Both the position numbers and the translations under genes were made by a program. Positions 1 to 10,100 of a DNA stretch of 24,835 bases are shown here, piece by piece (within the stretch, counting starts at the first letter, position 1; each line of letters starts with the position of its first letter). Source of the DNA: an uncultured Ruminococcus sp. (lineage in GTDB: Bacteria; Bacillota; Clostridia; Oscillospirales; Ruminococcaceae). Under the pieces are notes generated by a model. The model ran no database searches. It had not been told where the DNA came from and worked only from the letters and a program-made list of their open reading frames with translations. Location: assembly GCF_937915125.1 (NCBI RefSeq), contig NZ_CALDMP010000038.1, positions 1-24,835 of the forward strand, in the 5' to 3' direction.

Positions 1-232
1 CATCTTTGTGAAATTCATTGACGTAATCAAAATCCGTCTTGCCAAGCGTCAGCATTCCGATTTCTGTCAGCAGAATATCACCGTTTTTGATTTGTGGTTG
101 GGAACGTTTATCAGTCCTCATTCTTGCTGCTTTTTTAATCAGAGCAGATTTTGCCATTGCCTGACCTACCATGCATAATCCGCTCGGTGTGATCAGCCGT
201 TCGTCGCTTAATACCACTTCTATTTTCCGCAT
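1..232 (-). CDS. DDE transposase, IS1380-like, 5' part only (runs off left edge)
   Basis: Reading the complement from ATG at 232-230 gives 77 codons without a stop to the window edge. The protein starts MRKIEVVLSDERLITPSG, and further on has IKNGDILLTEIGML followed by LGKTDFDYVNEFHKD. A 'KNGDI ... GLL..GK.DF..V..F..D' segment about 50 residues from the start is typical of the N-terminal region of IS1380-type DDE transposases (DDE_Tnp_1 group). The catalytic DDE core lies beyond the edge and cannot be checked. The start is supported by a GGAAGG ribosome binding site (complement of 243-248) ten bases upstream. It is divergent from the giant gene and is mobile-element baggage rather than a functional partner. 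IS4-type membership is the main alternative. Coding in this frame is quite sure; the family is moderately sure. Confidence 0.62.
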   Translation of the reverse strand, partial: MRKIEVVLSDERLITPSGLCMVGQAMAKSALIKKAARMRTDKRSQPQIKNGDILLTEIGMLTLGKTDFDYVNEFHKD

Positions 233-252
233 CGCTTTTTCACCTTCCGGGT

Positions 253-279
253 GCTGTTTTTACAGCTGCTCTTTTTTTC
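253..279 (+). terminator. Weak hairpin plus T-run upstream of the transposase
   Basis: GCTGT (253-257), a TTTT loop and ACAGC (262-266) form a 5-bp stem. A run of seven T follows at 272-278 on the + strand. It sits in the leader of the minus-strand transposase gene and points toward it, where it could block read-in transcription from outside the element. The stem is short and the T-run is separated from it by a few bases, so it may be chance. Confidence 0.3.
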
Positions 280-342
280 TTATTTTACCATATTTCTGTG
301 GTTTTGAAAAGTGGCAGGATTTCAAGTCTGCGGATTAAGGAA

Positions 343-462
343 AATATTTTTCGGTATCGAAAGACCCGATACCGAGGTCTGCGAAAACAGACAGCTAAAC
401 TGAATATCATGTTCGCATTGGCGAATCTGTATCTGGCTGCCAGAAAATCTCTGACAGTCTGA
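343..462 (+). pseudogene. IS5-family transposase, 3' terminal remnant
   Basis: In the + frame ending at TGA 460-462 the peptide reads NIFRYRKTRYRGL, then RKQTAKLNIMFALANLYLA, then ARKSLTV and stop. 'F.YRK.RYRGL.KNTA.L...FALANLY.A.RK' is the well-known C-terminus of IS5-family (ISL2-type) transposases, seen directly here. Upstream of about 343 the frame stays open but no longer resembles a transposase, so the rest of the gene is gone. The break lies between this remnant and the start of the divergent minus-strand transposase. The simplest reading is that one insertion sequence landed in, or recombined with, another. No function is expected. A 61-codon minus-strand frame over the same bases has no family resemblance and is a shadow. 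Confidence 0.75.
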
Positions 463-503
463 TTCAGTGCACCCTTGCGATGGAAAATTGAACATTTCTC
501 TAC

Positions 504-531
504 ACACTCAGCATTTTTGCTGGGTGTTTTT
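504..531 (+). terminator. Rho-independent terminator after the transposase remnant
   Basis: ACACTCAGCA (504-513), loop TTTT (514-517) and TGCTGGGTGT (518-527) make a 10-bp stem with one T-G wobble, followed by T-rich sequence (TTTTATTT). It lies 42 bases past the stop of the IS5-type remnant and would insulate the downstream genes from transcription entering from the left. The 147 bases after it, up to the antitoxin start, show no gene and no convincing promoter. Confidence 0.7.
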
Positions 532-678
532 ATTTATATTGAACTGTGGGTGGAGATTATGCGGTATTGCCTTTGCTTTCTGAGCTTTCAACATTGTGGA
601 TTTTCTATGCTTTTACGGGGGTGACTGAATAGTTACCAGTAGAAGAATATATGCTGCGCCCGAAAGGAGTAGATCAAT

Positions 679-870
679 ATGATGACAAGCACAACTTTTA
701 GAATGGACGAAGAGCTGAAGGCACAATTGCGTGAGCTGCTGGACAATCTTGGTCTGGATATGAGTACCTTCTTTGTCATGTCCGCAAAGCAGGCAGTCAG
801 AGAACAGGGTATCCCCTTTAAGGTAACGATCACATTGCTTTTTCCAATAGATATTGACAATTTCGCATAA
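679..870 (+). CDS. RelB/DinJ-type antitoxin, C-terminally truncated, no toxin partner
   Basis: 63 codons from ATG 679 to TAA 868-870, with AAAGGAG at 663-669 about nine bases upstream. The N-terminal ~50 residues match the ribbon-helix-helix antitoxin pattern of RelB/DinJ: a short strand (STTFRMDEELK), helix with LLDNLGLDMSTFFV, and the family hallmark VREQGIPFKV. Family members normally continue for another 30-45 residues that wrap the toxin. Here the sequence changes after IPFKV to an unrelated tail (TLLFPIDIDNFA) and stops. No YafQ/RelE-type toxin frame follows; the next gene is the giant surface protein. In the family, the N-terminal half dimerises and binds operator DNA and the C-terminal half neutralises the toxin. 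This copy may therefore still bind DNA, but is unlikely to neutralise a toxin. It could equally be a decaying relic. The family call is fairly sure; whether it is expressed is unknown. Confidence 0.72.
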   Translation: MMTSTTFRMDEELKAQLRELLDNLGLDMSTFFVMSAKQAVREQGIPFKVTITLLFPIDIDNFA

Positions 871-882
871 AAATGTTATAAT
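854..882 (+). promoter_or_regulatory. Perfect-consensus sigma-A promoter for the giant gene
   Basis: TTGACA at 854-859 and TATAAT at 877-882 match both hexamers at all six positions, with the ideal 17-base spacer. TG at 874-875 gives an extended -10 (TGtTATAAT). The -35 lies within the last codons of the truncated antitoxin frame and the -10 lies just after its stop. Transcription should start near 889, leaving a leader of about 160 bases before the giant gene's ATG at 1053. No other gene is positioned to use it. Confidence 0.82.
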
Positions 883-1011
883 TAAAGCAAGCGTAAAAAT
901 GCGGAAAGATGTGCAAAAAACACAATCCAAAATAAACACCAAAGCAGAAAATTAGCTATTTTATTTAATTGAATTGCTAAAATATAAGAAATAAGGCTTA
1001 TGAAGATGATT

Positions 1012-1045
1012 GACACAAAAAATAATTGTGTCGCGTGACAGGAGG
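1012..1045 (+). promoter_or_regulatory. Leader hairpin and AGGAGG ribosome binding site of the giant gene
   Basis: GACACAA (1012-1018), a 7-base A+T loop and TTGTGTC (1026-1032) form a perfect 7-bp inverted repeat ending eight bases before the Shine-Dalgarno AGGAGG (1040-1045). That site stands seven bases before ATG 1053, which fixes the start. The hairpin does not mask the site; it could stabilise the mRNA leader or be an operator-like palindrome. A second, A+T-rich inverted repeat (TATTTTA 957-963 with TAAAATA 978-984) lies further up the leader. The remainder of the leader (889-1011) shows no recognisable riboswitch. Confidence 0.55.
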
Positions 1046-1052
1046 AATTGAA

Positions 1053-1148
1053 ATGTATCGACAGATCAGTATATGGAAGCGTGTCATTTATGGCATATTG
1101 GTAGCCGTAATGGTGCTGACTTCGTGCAATTGGGGAACGATTTTCGCG
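1053..1148 (+). other. Signal peptide of the giant protein, with embedded lipobox-like motif
   Basis: Residues 1-10 (MYRQISIWKR) are basic, residues 11-23 are hydrophobic (VIYGILVAVMVLT), and an alanine run follows (IFAAAAAV, residues 30-37). The alanine run offers signal peptidase I sites near residues 32-36. LTSC at residues 22-25 also fits the lipobox pattern [LVI][ASTVI][GAS]C, so lipoprotein processing at Cys25 is possible. The GTFQV stretch shortly after looks like the mature beta-rich domain. Export is quite sure; which peptidase acts is open. Confidence 0.75.
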
Positions 1149-4100
1149 GCGGCAGCAGCGGTTGGGAATTCCGGCACATTTCAGGTCGGTTTCGGAGCCG
1201 TTACCTCAAACGGTGCAACGCTGACGCCGGAGACCAACGACGGTGTCGGCAGCTTCTACATGATCCCGAAGCAGCAGCAAACACTGCTGACCGTTAACAT
1301 TGCCCCGAATTTTTCCACAGGGTATGTTCGCGGGCAGAACTTGGAACTCACGCTGCCGTATTTGTATTGGGACGACAGCAATGTTCTGGTACAGGTGAGC
1401 CGCTTGGAGGACATTCCTCTTAACAAACGGCAGGAAAACGAGTATATCGGCATGGAGGCAAAGCTGAACGACAAGAGTACTTTCGGCAATTCGACAACAG
1501 TCTATGATGCAAACGGTGCGATAGTGGAAAGCGACAGCTATGCACGCGGAAAAATCATTCTGAAAAACGGCTTCGACCCCCTTAGCGGGAACTGTACGCC
1601 GAAGTTTGACATTCAGTTTTACACGGCGAGCAATGCGGTAAGCATTCCGGAAAATGCTGCGGTAACGCTGGAAATGAAGTTTTCCTATGATAGTCTGCAT
1701 AATTCCGGCGATACGCAGATCGGCAACCACTGGTCAACAGATGAACTGGATACCAGCACAAAAACCCAGCGTACTGTTACATTTGTCAACTCCAACTTGG
1801 AGTGGAGCACGAAAATTGAAAGCGTTTCCACGGTGCAGCTGAATAATGCCAGCACAGATAAAAGTCAGGCTGTCATGTGGCAGAAGTATAACTACATGGT
1901 GTACGAAGTCACGGTGCAGAATGATTCAGAGGAACCGGACAGTACGATCGATAACTATCTGATCACATTACAGGCACAGTACAATGCGGACAAGATGCGG
2001 AGCATTCTGGACGAAGATATTCTCTGCTGGGAAAAGGAAAACCCGGATACGCAGAACAAAGACCTCTCGGCTGATTTTTACCAGCATCATGAGTTTATCG
2101 GAAAGCCCAATGAGGGCGGCGTTCTGGTCTATGATGTCACTGATACACCGGACTGGAAAACCCAGTGGGATCTGGAGCATTTTTCGAATATTCCTGCGAA
2201 AACCATACCGTACGGCTATTCCGGTACAGGTACGATCATTCTGCAAAAGGAAGCATTGGACAAATCCCATACGTTGTATTCCGAGCAGAAAGCATACGAA
2301 TTAAACCAGAGCGAACCCGATGAAAAGCACTATTCTTCCAGAAAATATATGGTTGCGATTCCGTATCCGAATAACTTCAACAGCAGCACCGGATTTGAAA
2401 ACACTTCCGGACTGACGACAACAATTTCATTCGGCGGCGGCAGCAGCATTCACTGGTCGAAGCAGGATTCGGATTCCACAAACTTCACCCCTCATACATG
2501 GGAAAACTTTACCCACCACAAGTACGTCAAGGACGCAGACGGCAACGAAGTGACAGACAAGACAGTGGGCATCGGTGCAGTAGACGCGTACTATCTGGAC
2601 GGATTCCACAGCATCGGTAACATTCCGGTATTCAACGCGATCTCAACAGACCACGTGCCGGAGGATTTCGACTTACAGGAAATTCAGATCTGCCTGAAAA
2701 ATGACACGGTGCATTATTCGGACATTCAGCTGAAGGACTGGTTCAAGGTAGAAGGAACAGACATCAACCAGTTTATCCGGTTTGGCTTTACCGATGAAAA
2801 CGGCGTTGTGGTCTATAAGACTGCCGGCGAATTGGGGCTGCATCTGGAACAGGATACCGATGCCGGCGTGACAGAGGAAAAGAACTGGACACTGGAAATC
2901 GGTGACGTGCTGACCAACCAGACTGGTCTGACATTCTGCAACGAGGTAGAATTTGTATTTCGGGAAGAAATCCCACGCTATACCGAGTTCAATGGCTTAA
3001 TTACCATGCGTGGTGCATTTCCACATCTGTGGACATATGACAACAAGATTGACACCTCCTACGAAGTGCACTATTACCAGCCGCCGACGGCATCAGAAGA
3101 CGGCGAAGGCAAGTGGGTTTCAGAGCCGAAAGAAGTCACACAGGCAAATGCTGTCATTCGCACAGAACAGGCGAAACCTGCACTGACCGGCGTAGGTGTT
3201 TACGAAGATGCGATCGGTGATCTGGTGCAAAAAGGCAACCCGCAGACGGTTTCCCTGAACGACGACACTGCAGCGGCTCGCTTTGTGATTTCCAACGACA
3301 GTATTTCCGAGATCAGTCCGGCAACACTGGACATCACCGGTCTGTATCCCGATGAGGATTACACTGCCGGCGGACTGGTTGCCTCGAAAATCCTGCTTAG
3401 TGAGAACCTGATGAAAAAGGCAAAGATCGAGAAGATCGTACTGCACGGCAAGGAGACAAACAGAGGGACACTGGTCGATTCGGATATTACGCTGGACAAT
3501 CTGGAGAATTACAGTACCGATGCAGACGGCAATGTGGAAATTGCAAAGGCTGCGTGGAACAAGCTGACCTATCTCACCGGCATTACCGTGTACTTCCAGT
3601 GTATCAGCGACAGCATTCCGCTTGGCGATGCAGCAGATGACTGCAACTGCTATGTGCAGATTCACGGAACGCCTACCACAGAAAGGGACATCACTCCGCA
3701 TGGCGTGCTGAAAACGGCATACAGCTTCGGCGAACATGACCAGACCGCATTGGATCAGACGGTGGAGGATACCGTCACACTGAACGTGTCCAAGGTGCTG
3801 CCGGAACTGACAGCGAGCGTTCATGCGATCCGTAAGGATGGCACGGAGGCATCTGAAGTGCAGTCGGTCAGATATGACAAAAACGGAACGGCATATCCTG
3901 TTTATCCGACACTGACTGTGCCGAACCGTAGCGAAACGGAACAGACCTGGTATCAGTTCCTGCTGACCAACAATTCCCATTCGACCAGTTCTCACGCACT
4001 GCTGCAAGTTAATATGGACAGTGTCGGCAATGAACCGACAGACTGTCTGAAAGACATAGAGGGCTTTGACACCCGAAAAATCGTCCTGAACGGCATCGGC

Positions 4101-7100
4101 GATGGACGGGCGGCTGCCATCGAAAAAATTGAACTTTTCGACTGGAATAATACGACTTATACCGCAGACATCGAGGCAGATATTGAGCCCAGTCTGACGG
4201 TCGGTTTTGATGTCCTGACCGCAGATGCAGATGGTAATGTTACATATATTATTCCGGATACCATTCAGCGTCTGCGGAGCGTGCGGATCATTTTCTCCCG
4301 CATCTACGGAAATGCAGATCTGGACAATCTCAAGGAGATGAATCTGAAGCTGTACGGCTCGACAGATTGGGTCGGTGATCTGAAAGCATCGGCGAGATTC
4401 GAGGTAATTGGCAGCATCAACGAGGCATCTAAGACGGCTTCGGAGGCGACTATGCAGGTGGCAAAGACCAACCTTGTCATCACGCCCTCTGCCAATCGTC
4501 CGGAAACCAATCAGACCAGCAACAAGAGCCTAATGGTGCCGAATAAAGCAAACGATCTGTACTATGGTTTCCTGCTGGAGAACAAAGAAACTTCTGACTG
4601 CTATTCCAATGCTGGGAAGTCGCTGATTTCTGTTGATCTCCAGAGCGTAGGCGTGAAAACGGAAAAGGACAATGCGAAAATCGTAAAGGGCTATCTGTCA
4701 GACAAGGTGACGATTTCCTCCAACTATGCCAAAAGCGGTGAGATCGAAAGCATTAAGCTGACAGCATTCCTGCCGGACGGTGTTTCCGGTCCTGCACAGG
4801 TAAAGACCGTTTCTCTGGAAGAACTGGAAAAGCATAAGAATGCGGCAGGGGAACTGGAAGTAGACCTGTCCGATTGGAAAGCACAGGGCGTATACCTTGC
4901 AAATATCGAAATCGCCTATGCCGATCTGGAACGCGACCTTTCCGCGGAGCAGGGCAATGCACCGGAACTGCGCATCTATGGCACAAGTGACTGGTTCGAT
5001 GATCTGACAGCGAAAATGACAGTGACACCACAGCATGAGCTGATGCAGGACCAGGCAAAGTCTGCGTTTGTGGCATTCCACGTAGACCGTCCGGGACTCA
5101 GTGTCAATACCCATATTTACTATAACGATCAGAAAGAATCCACACGTGCGGCATCGGGCAACACGGACGGAAATGAAACCATTTTCGGCGTGCCGTATGA
5201 CCGTGATTTTCTGCTGCGTGCGGAATTTGCCAATGAAACCATCTCGGTGCTGGACGATACCCAGATCATTGCCAAGGTTCCCTATGAAAAGCAGGGGGAA
5301 GCACAGACTGGTTTCCATACCACGGAACTGCGAATCTATCAGGACTTGATCGATCAGTTTGGCAAATTTGACAATATCATTCTGACTGGTAAAGATGCGG
5401 ATAATAAGGAGAAAACCGTAACTCTGCTGCCGCAAACAGACGAAGTCGGAAAGGTTACTGGTTTTTATACGGAAGATGCATCGGATACCATTTATACGTA
5501 CACAGACGGTGTACTGACATTTACCAGAGATACGGATACGCGGCTGTTCCCAGCGTTCGGCATCGAGAACCTGACACAGGTGGAACTGAACGGCAGACTG
5601 GTAAAGCTGGTAGACAAATCCGCATCGGAAAAGCGGTATATCGAATTTGACGGCTATGACGATTCTCTGTTCGGAAAGACCGATACGTTGGAAGTGGATA
5701 CACATAACTATCTGGACGGCTTTCGGGAATCCAAGGGCTATATCACGGAAACATACGATAAGGACAAGTATATCGTAACAAAGAAAGACACCACAGCGAT
5801 CTATGTTTCCAAGATGTATTTCGACACTACCGTTATGGCATTCTATAAAGATGCCAGTGCCGGAGATAAGAAGTACACCGCGGCAGCCAGTGCGGTAGAA
5901 CACCTGCGAAAGAAGTATGCTCAGCCCACAGAGAGTATTTCCACAGATGGTTGTGTATACAGTGCAAGCGGTTATCTGTTCTCTGAAAATGGAGTGTGGG
6001 GAGATAGTGCAGACAATTCTGAACTGGAGATCGGCTATAAGTCTATCGGCTCTTTTGCGGTGGACTTCCGCCAGTATCTGAACACGGGAAAGAACCTGCC
6101 AAAGGCAAAGCCAACTCTTGCCGGACAGGAACACCAGTCGTATGACTACGTTCGCAATGCGTCTTTGAATACGGCTGCCACTGTGGATATTACATTAGAC
6201 CTGCCGTCGAACACATTCGATGCGTACTATCTGAAAATTGACCCCCGTGCCAAGGACTATGTTCAGTCGGTTACAGCAATCTATGCAGACGGTACCAAGC
6301 GTACCCGTTCCGGACAGGAAATTCTCTATGAAGCCAACGAGAGCAATGCAGACGGGAACTTTGCACGGCTGAATCTGCTGGGCAGCGATGCGGACATGTT
6401 CTCCGCGGACGATGCCAACTATTATAAGAAGCCGGAAAGCTATGACGGAAAGAAGCCGGAAAATCCGGTGACACAGGTCGTTGTGACCATTGACATCAAC
6501 CGCTATCAGACTGTCAACAATGACGGCAAAACGGCAAAGTCGCCGGACTATGGCATCTGGTATGACCAGACGGATTCTTCCACACAGGGAATGTTTGAAG
6601 TTACCGGACGTTTCTACCGCATGGACGAGGCGGTTGCCACGGCACATGCTGATGTGACCGTCGGCAATACCACCAATGGCAGAAGCAAGGTGCGGACAGA
6701 CTCCGGTGCGGACAAGGAAAAGTCGGATTGGTCCTTCACAGACAAGTATTATGCCTGGACCAGTCACTATAGTTCTTCCTGGGGACACTACTGGACCTAT
6801 GAGATATTCGACTATACCGCAAAGCATTTGCAGTCCAGCACACGTGTGCATATCGTCAACGATGAGGACAATGTGCAAAAGGGTGTCGGCGAAACTCCCG
6901 CTACAGCGGAAAACCGCAATGCAGAATTCGGAAAGGACAACAGCTTCGCGATCCGTTTTTATCGGAAGGGCAACACCAAAGAAAGCACCATTTCCACATC
7001 TTGCGTTAACCCGACTTGGGGCGGTGTAGGTCACGTTGCACCGAATAACAATGTGTACCATTGGGTAATGAACAGCCCGTACTCCCGTACCGACCAGTAT

Positions 7101-10100
7101 GACTGGGTGAATAAGCTGTCCTTCACGGACAAGGTCGTGCTGTCTGACAGCCTGCCGCAGATTCGCCCTGATGATGACTATGAATACAAGGGCTTTCTGA
7201 CTACCGGACTTCAGATCAAGAAAGAGATCTATCAGTATTTCCGAGATGACGACAGCATTGTGTTCACCATAAATGCGAAGAACACGAACAATGACGTTGT
7301 CGGAACGGCACAGACCATTTCTGTTCCGGTGTCTGAACTGAAAGAGATGTACGGCGAAACCGATGACTGGAACATTTATTTCGAGTACACACCGAAACAG
7401 CAGGACAACACAGATAACGGGGACAATGCAGGCGGCAGCACCGAGGGAAACGCAGACGATGCGGACACCGGAGCAAACCAGCCGCAGATCGAACCGACCT
7501 ATACCGTAAAAAAGGACGGCGGAAAATATGTTGTGGTTCTGGGCGAAGATACTTTTGTGACAGACTACAGCATGACCATGTATGATATTCCGGGTACAGG
7601 GGATTATTCTGCGGAACTGACCAACAAGGAAAAGGCAGATTATCACAATACCAATACCTGGGATATTCTGGTGCAGGGCAAGCCGTATGCGATCAACAAG
7701 ACAGACGATGACATGTACGGAAAGAACACTGCTCAAACCAGTGTTTCCACAGATTATGAACCGAACAAGGAAATCTACGGGCAGTCGGACAATGCGATAA
7801 TCATGGGCTACCTGATCGATTTTAAGGCAGGGTATCAGCTGCAAACGGAGGATGGCAACGTATCGAAAAACCTGTACTATGATTACAGCCAGAGTGACAA
7901 CAACACACCGAACCGCGGCTTGTTCCGCGTGCAGCTGTTCAATCAGGACAAGCAGAATGCGACTGGACAGGACGCAGCTGCACGCATTGACAGTGTGGCT
8001 ACTACCAACACCATGGACAGCCGCTACCGGCTGGAGCATATCTACCTGCCGAAATTCCTTTTGGACGGCGATTGGTTCGGTGTGGCAAATCTAACACTCC
8101 AAGTGGGCAGTACGAACGTTCCGGTGAACGTGGTAAAGGGCTCCGGCGTAGACGGCATGGCGGACGGCATCTATGTGGTGTATGTCGGCACAACCGAAAC
8201 CGTACAGGGTGAGGAAGTCTATACCATTGATGTGGAACAGATCCTGCGGCAGCTGTATCAGGCAGATTCCGGCGTTCTCGGAACCTATACCAATACGACT
8301 AATCAGAAAACCTATGTCAAGGCATATGTCAACAGCTTCCAGCTGGACTTCAAGGCGAAAAAGGCAGACCGAAATGACAGCAGTACTGTGCTGTGTGACG
8401 GGGAATACCTGTCGGCGGATCATACCAAGAACACCAGTGCATTCCTGTATGACGGCGTTTATGTCGACCGGACACCGGACGATTTCACCGGTGACGAGTG
8501 GAACGCCAATTCCACGCCGACCTTTGGAAAGGCTCCCAACAGCTATCCGGAGCAGATAACCACCAACCAGCTTTCGGCAGTCTTTACCTCTATTGATCCC
8601 AACGCCAATACCTATATTTATAAGAATACGGACGGTTCTGCAAAGGGCAGCATGAAAAAGGCAGACTATACAGTCAAGAATCTGACGGGTATGCTGAACG
8701 CAGAAGTCACCCGTACAAAGATATACGATCAGGATTCCAAGACCGGAAACATCGACAAGGTGGACTATCTCCATCTGATGCCGTATGACTATGTGGAGTA
8801 TACCATTCAGGTAAGTGCACCGAGCAGTGCGCTGATTCCGCTGGAACATACCACAGTGGACTTCTCTGTTCCAAAGGGACAGAGAATCGTTCGCTGGGAC
8901 GTTGTAGATGCAGACGGAAACGTGCTGACAACGGAAGATGCCGCGGAGAATATTCCGGCTGCGGATATTCACGCTGCTCTGTCAGACGGCGGCACGACGA
9001 TCGAAGCGGCACAGGGTGTCAAGTATGCCCTGCTTGCAGCAGCAGAAGCAGAGCCGGCAGAAACTGCATACCGGCGGCTGGTGGCAGAACTAGGCAAGGG
9101 TGCAAAGTCGGATGACCAGATCAAGCCGGGCGAGACGGTTTACCTGCGTGTGACCACGCAGGTAACGGAAAATGACGGCAGCTATGATGCAGTGACTGTT
9201 GGCGTGCCTGATGTCAAAATTCATGCTGCACCGAAGCATGGCTATCCGCAATACTCGATTTATGATGTCAATGGTAATTCCAATTATCAGCCAAGTTCAA
9301 ACAGATACTATTATAATAAGAGAACGCAGGACAATGCCGGATATACATATTATTATCGGTATACCGAGGCAGATGCAGATCAGCAGATCCAGTATTATGC
9401 ACACATTCAGAATGATTTGACTTATCAGTCTGTTTCGCCGGTGAAACTTAGCTATCAGGTAAACGATGCTAAGCAGAATTACGACGGAAAGGGCAGCACG
9501 CTGACTGTCAGCGATTTGTACAATGAAACCGGACACCATTGCGATACCTATACCATAGACGTTTCTTTCTTGGAAAAGCGTTCCAAGGACAGCGGCGATA
9601 TGTTCTATCGTGGTTTTGAACTGACGAAGCTCTACACGGTTCCGGAGGAAACAGACAAGTTCGGCAGAGTAGAGATGCTCTACGCAGTTGCAGAACCGAG
9701 TACAGCCTCACGATTTGCGGAAGATGAGAACATTGCATTCCTGACGGACGAGAACGGTGTAAAGGTGACATGGAAGTCCTATGAATATGATGCTTCCCGC
9801 ACCACAGACCAAGCTGCAACTGCGCAAATGACAGCTGCCGATCTGCCGAATGTTGTGGGTGTTCGCTGGGTGTATTACGATCTCAAAGGCTTTGATACGA
9901 CCACTGCGTACAGTGGTACTTCCAAGGCAAAAGTGGCTCTGCAAAATGTGACTCTGACCGGTGTCGGCAGATACCAAGATGTCACAGACGGCACAGGCGT
10001 GAAAGCGGATACGTATACCCAGTATTTTACAGCTACCAACAGCTACGAGCATATTCACAGTGAGAACGAAAATGCAGTGACGGTGACTGAAAGCGGCAGC

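Larger units (their letters stand above)
2430..9990 (+). repeat. Diverged tandem units (208-320 residues) in the N-terminal half of the giant protein
   Basis: A recurring layout is visible at protein level only. It starts with a strand of the type I..I.L (QEIQICLKND; IEKIVLHGKE; IEKIELFDW; IESIKLTAFL), followed by a D-x-G-N turn, then a hydrophobic pair of strands, ending in a strand-Gly-turn motif. The clearest end motifs are LKLYGSTDWVGDL (Gly codon 4356) and LRIYGTSDWFDDL (4980). Weaker ones are ITMRGAFPHLW (3012), VQIHGTPTTERDI (3666), IEFDGYDDSLFG (5652), FEVTGRFYRMDE (6606), LCDGEYLSAD (8400) and LTGVGRYQDV (9966). The first five end motifs are 654, 690, 624 and 672 bases apart. I do not recognise the domain; a jelly-roll or Ig-like beta-sandwich is plausible. 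Units 4356 and 4980 are convincing, the others progressively less so. Confidence 0.45.

Noticed and set aside
230..345. Terminal inverted repeats of the IS1380-like element
   Set aside because: The end of the element must lie in this interval, but the other end is outside the window, so no inverted repeat pair or target duplication can be shown.
322..507. 61-codon minus-strand frame over the IS5-type remnant
   Set aside because: The + strand in the same bases has a clear transposase C-terminus; the minus-strand peptide resembles nothing.
613..942. Minus-strand frames of 109 and 75 codons opposite the antitoxin
   Set aside because: They lie over a + strand gene with good family resemblance and ribosome binding site; the hydrophobic stretches are complements of it.
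871..1052. Possible RelE/YafQ toxin gene downstream of the antitoxin
   Set aside because: No frame of toxin length or character is present; the space holds the promoter -10 and the leader of the giant gene.
4698..8039. Minus-strand open frames of 478 and 614 codons (4698-6134, 6195-8039)
   Set aside because: Same register effect as above; composition is that of reverse-translated Asp/Thr/Tyr-rich sequence, with no recognisable family.
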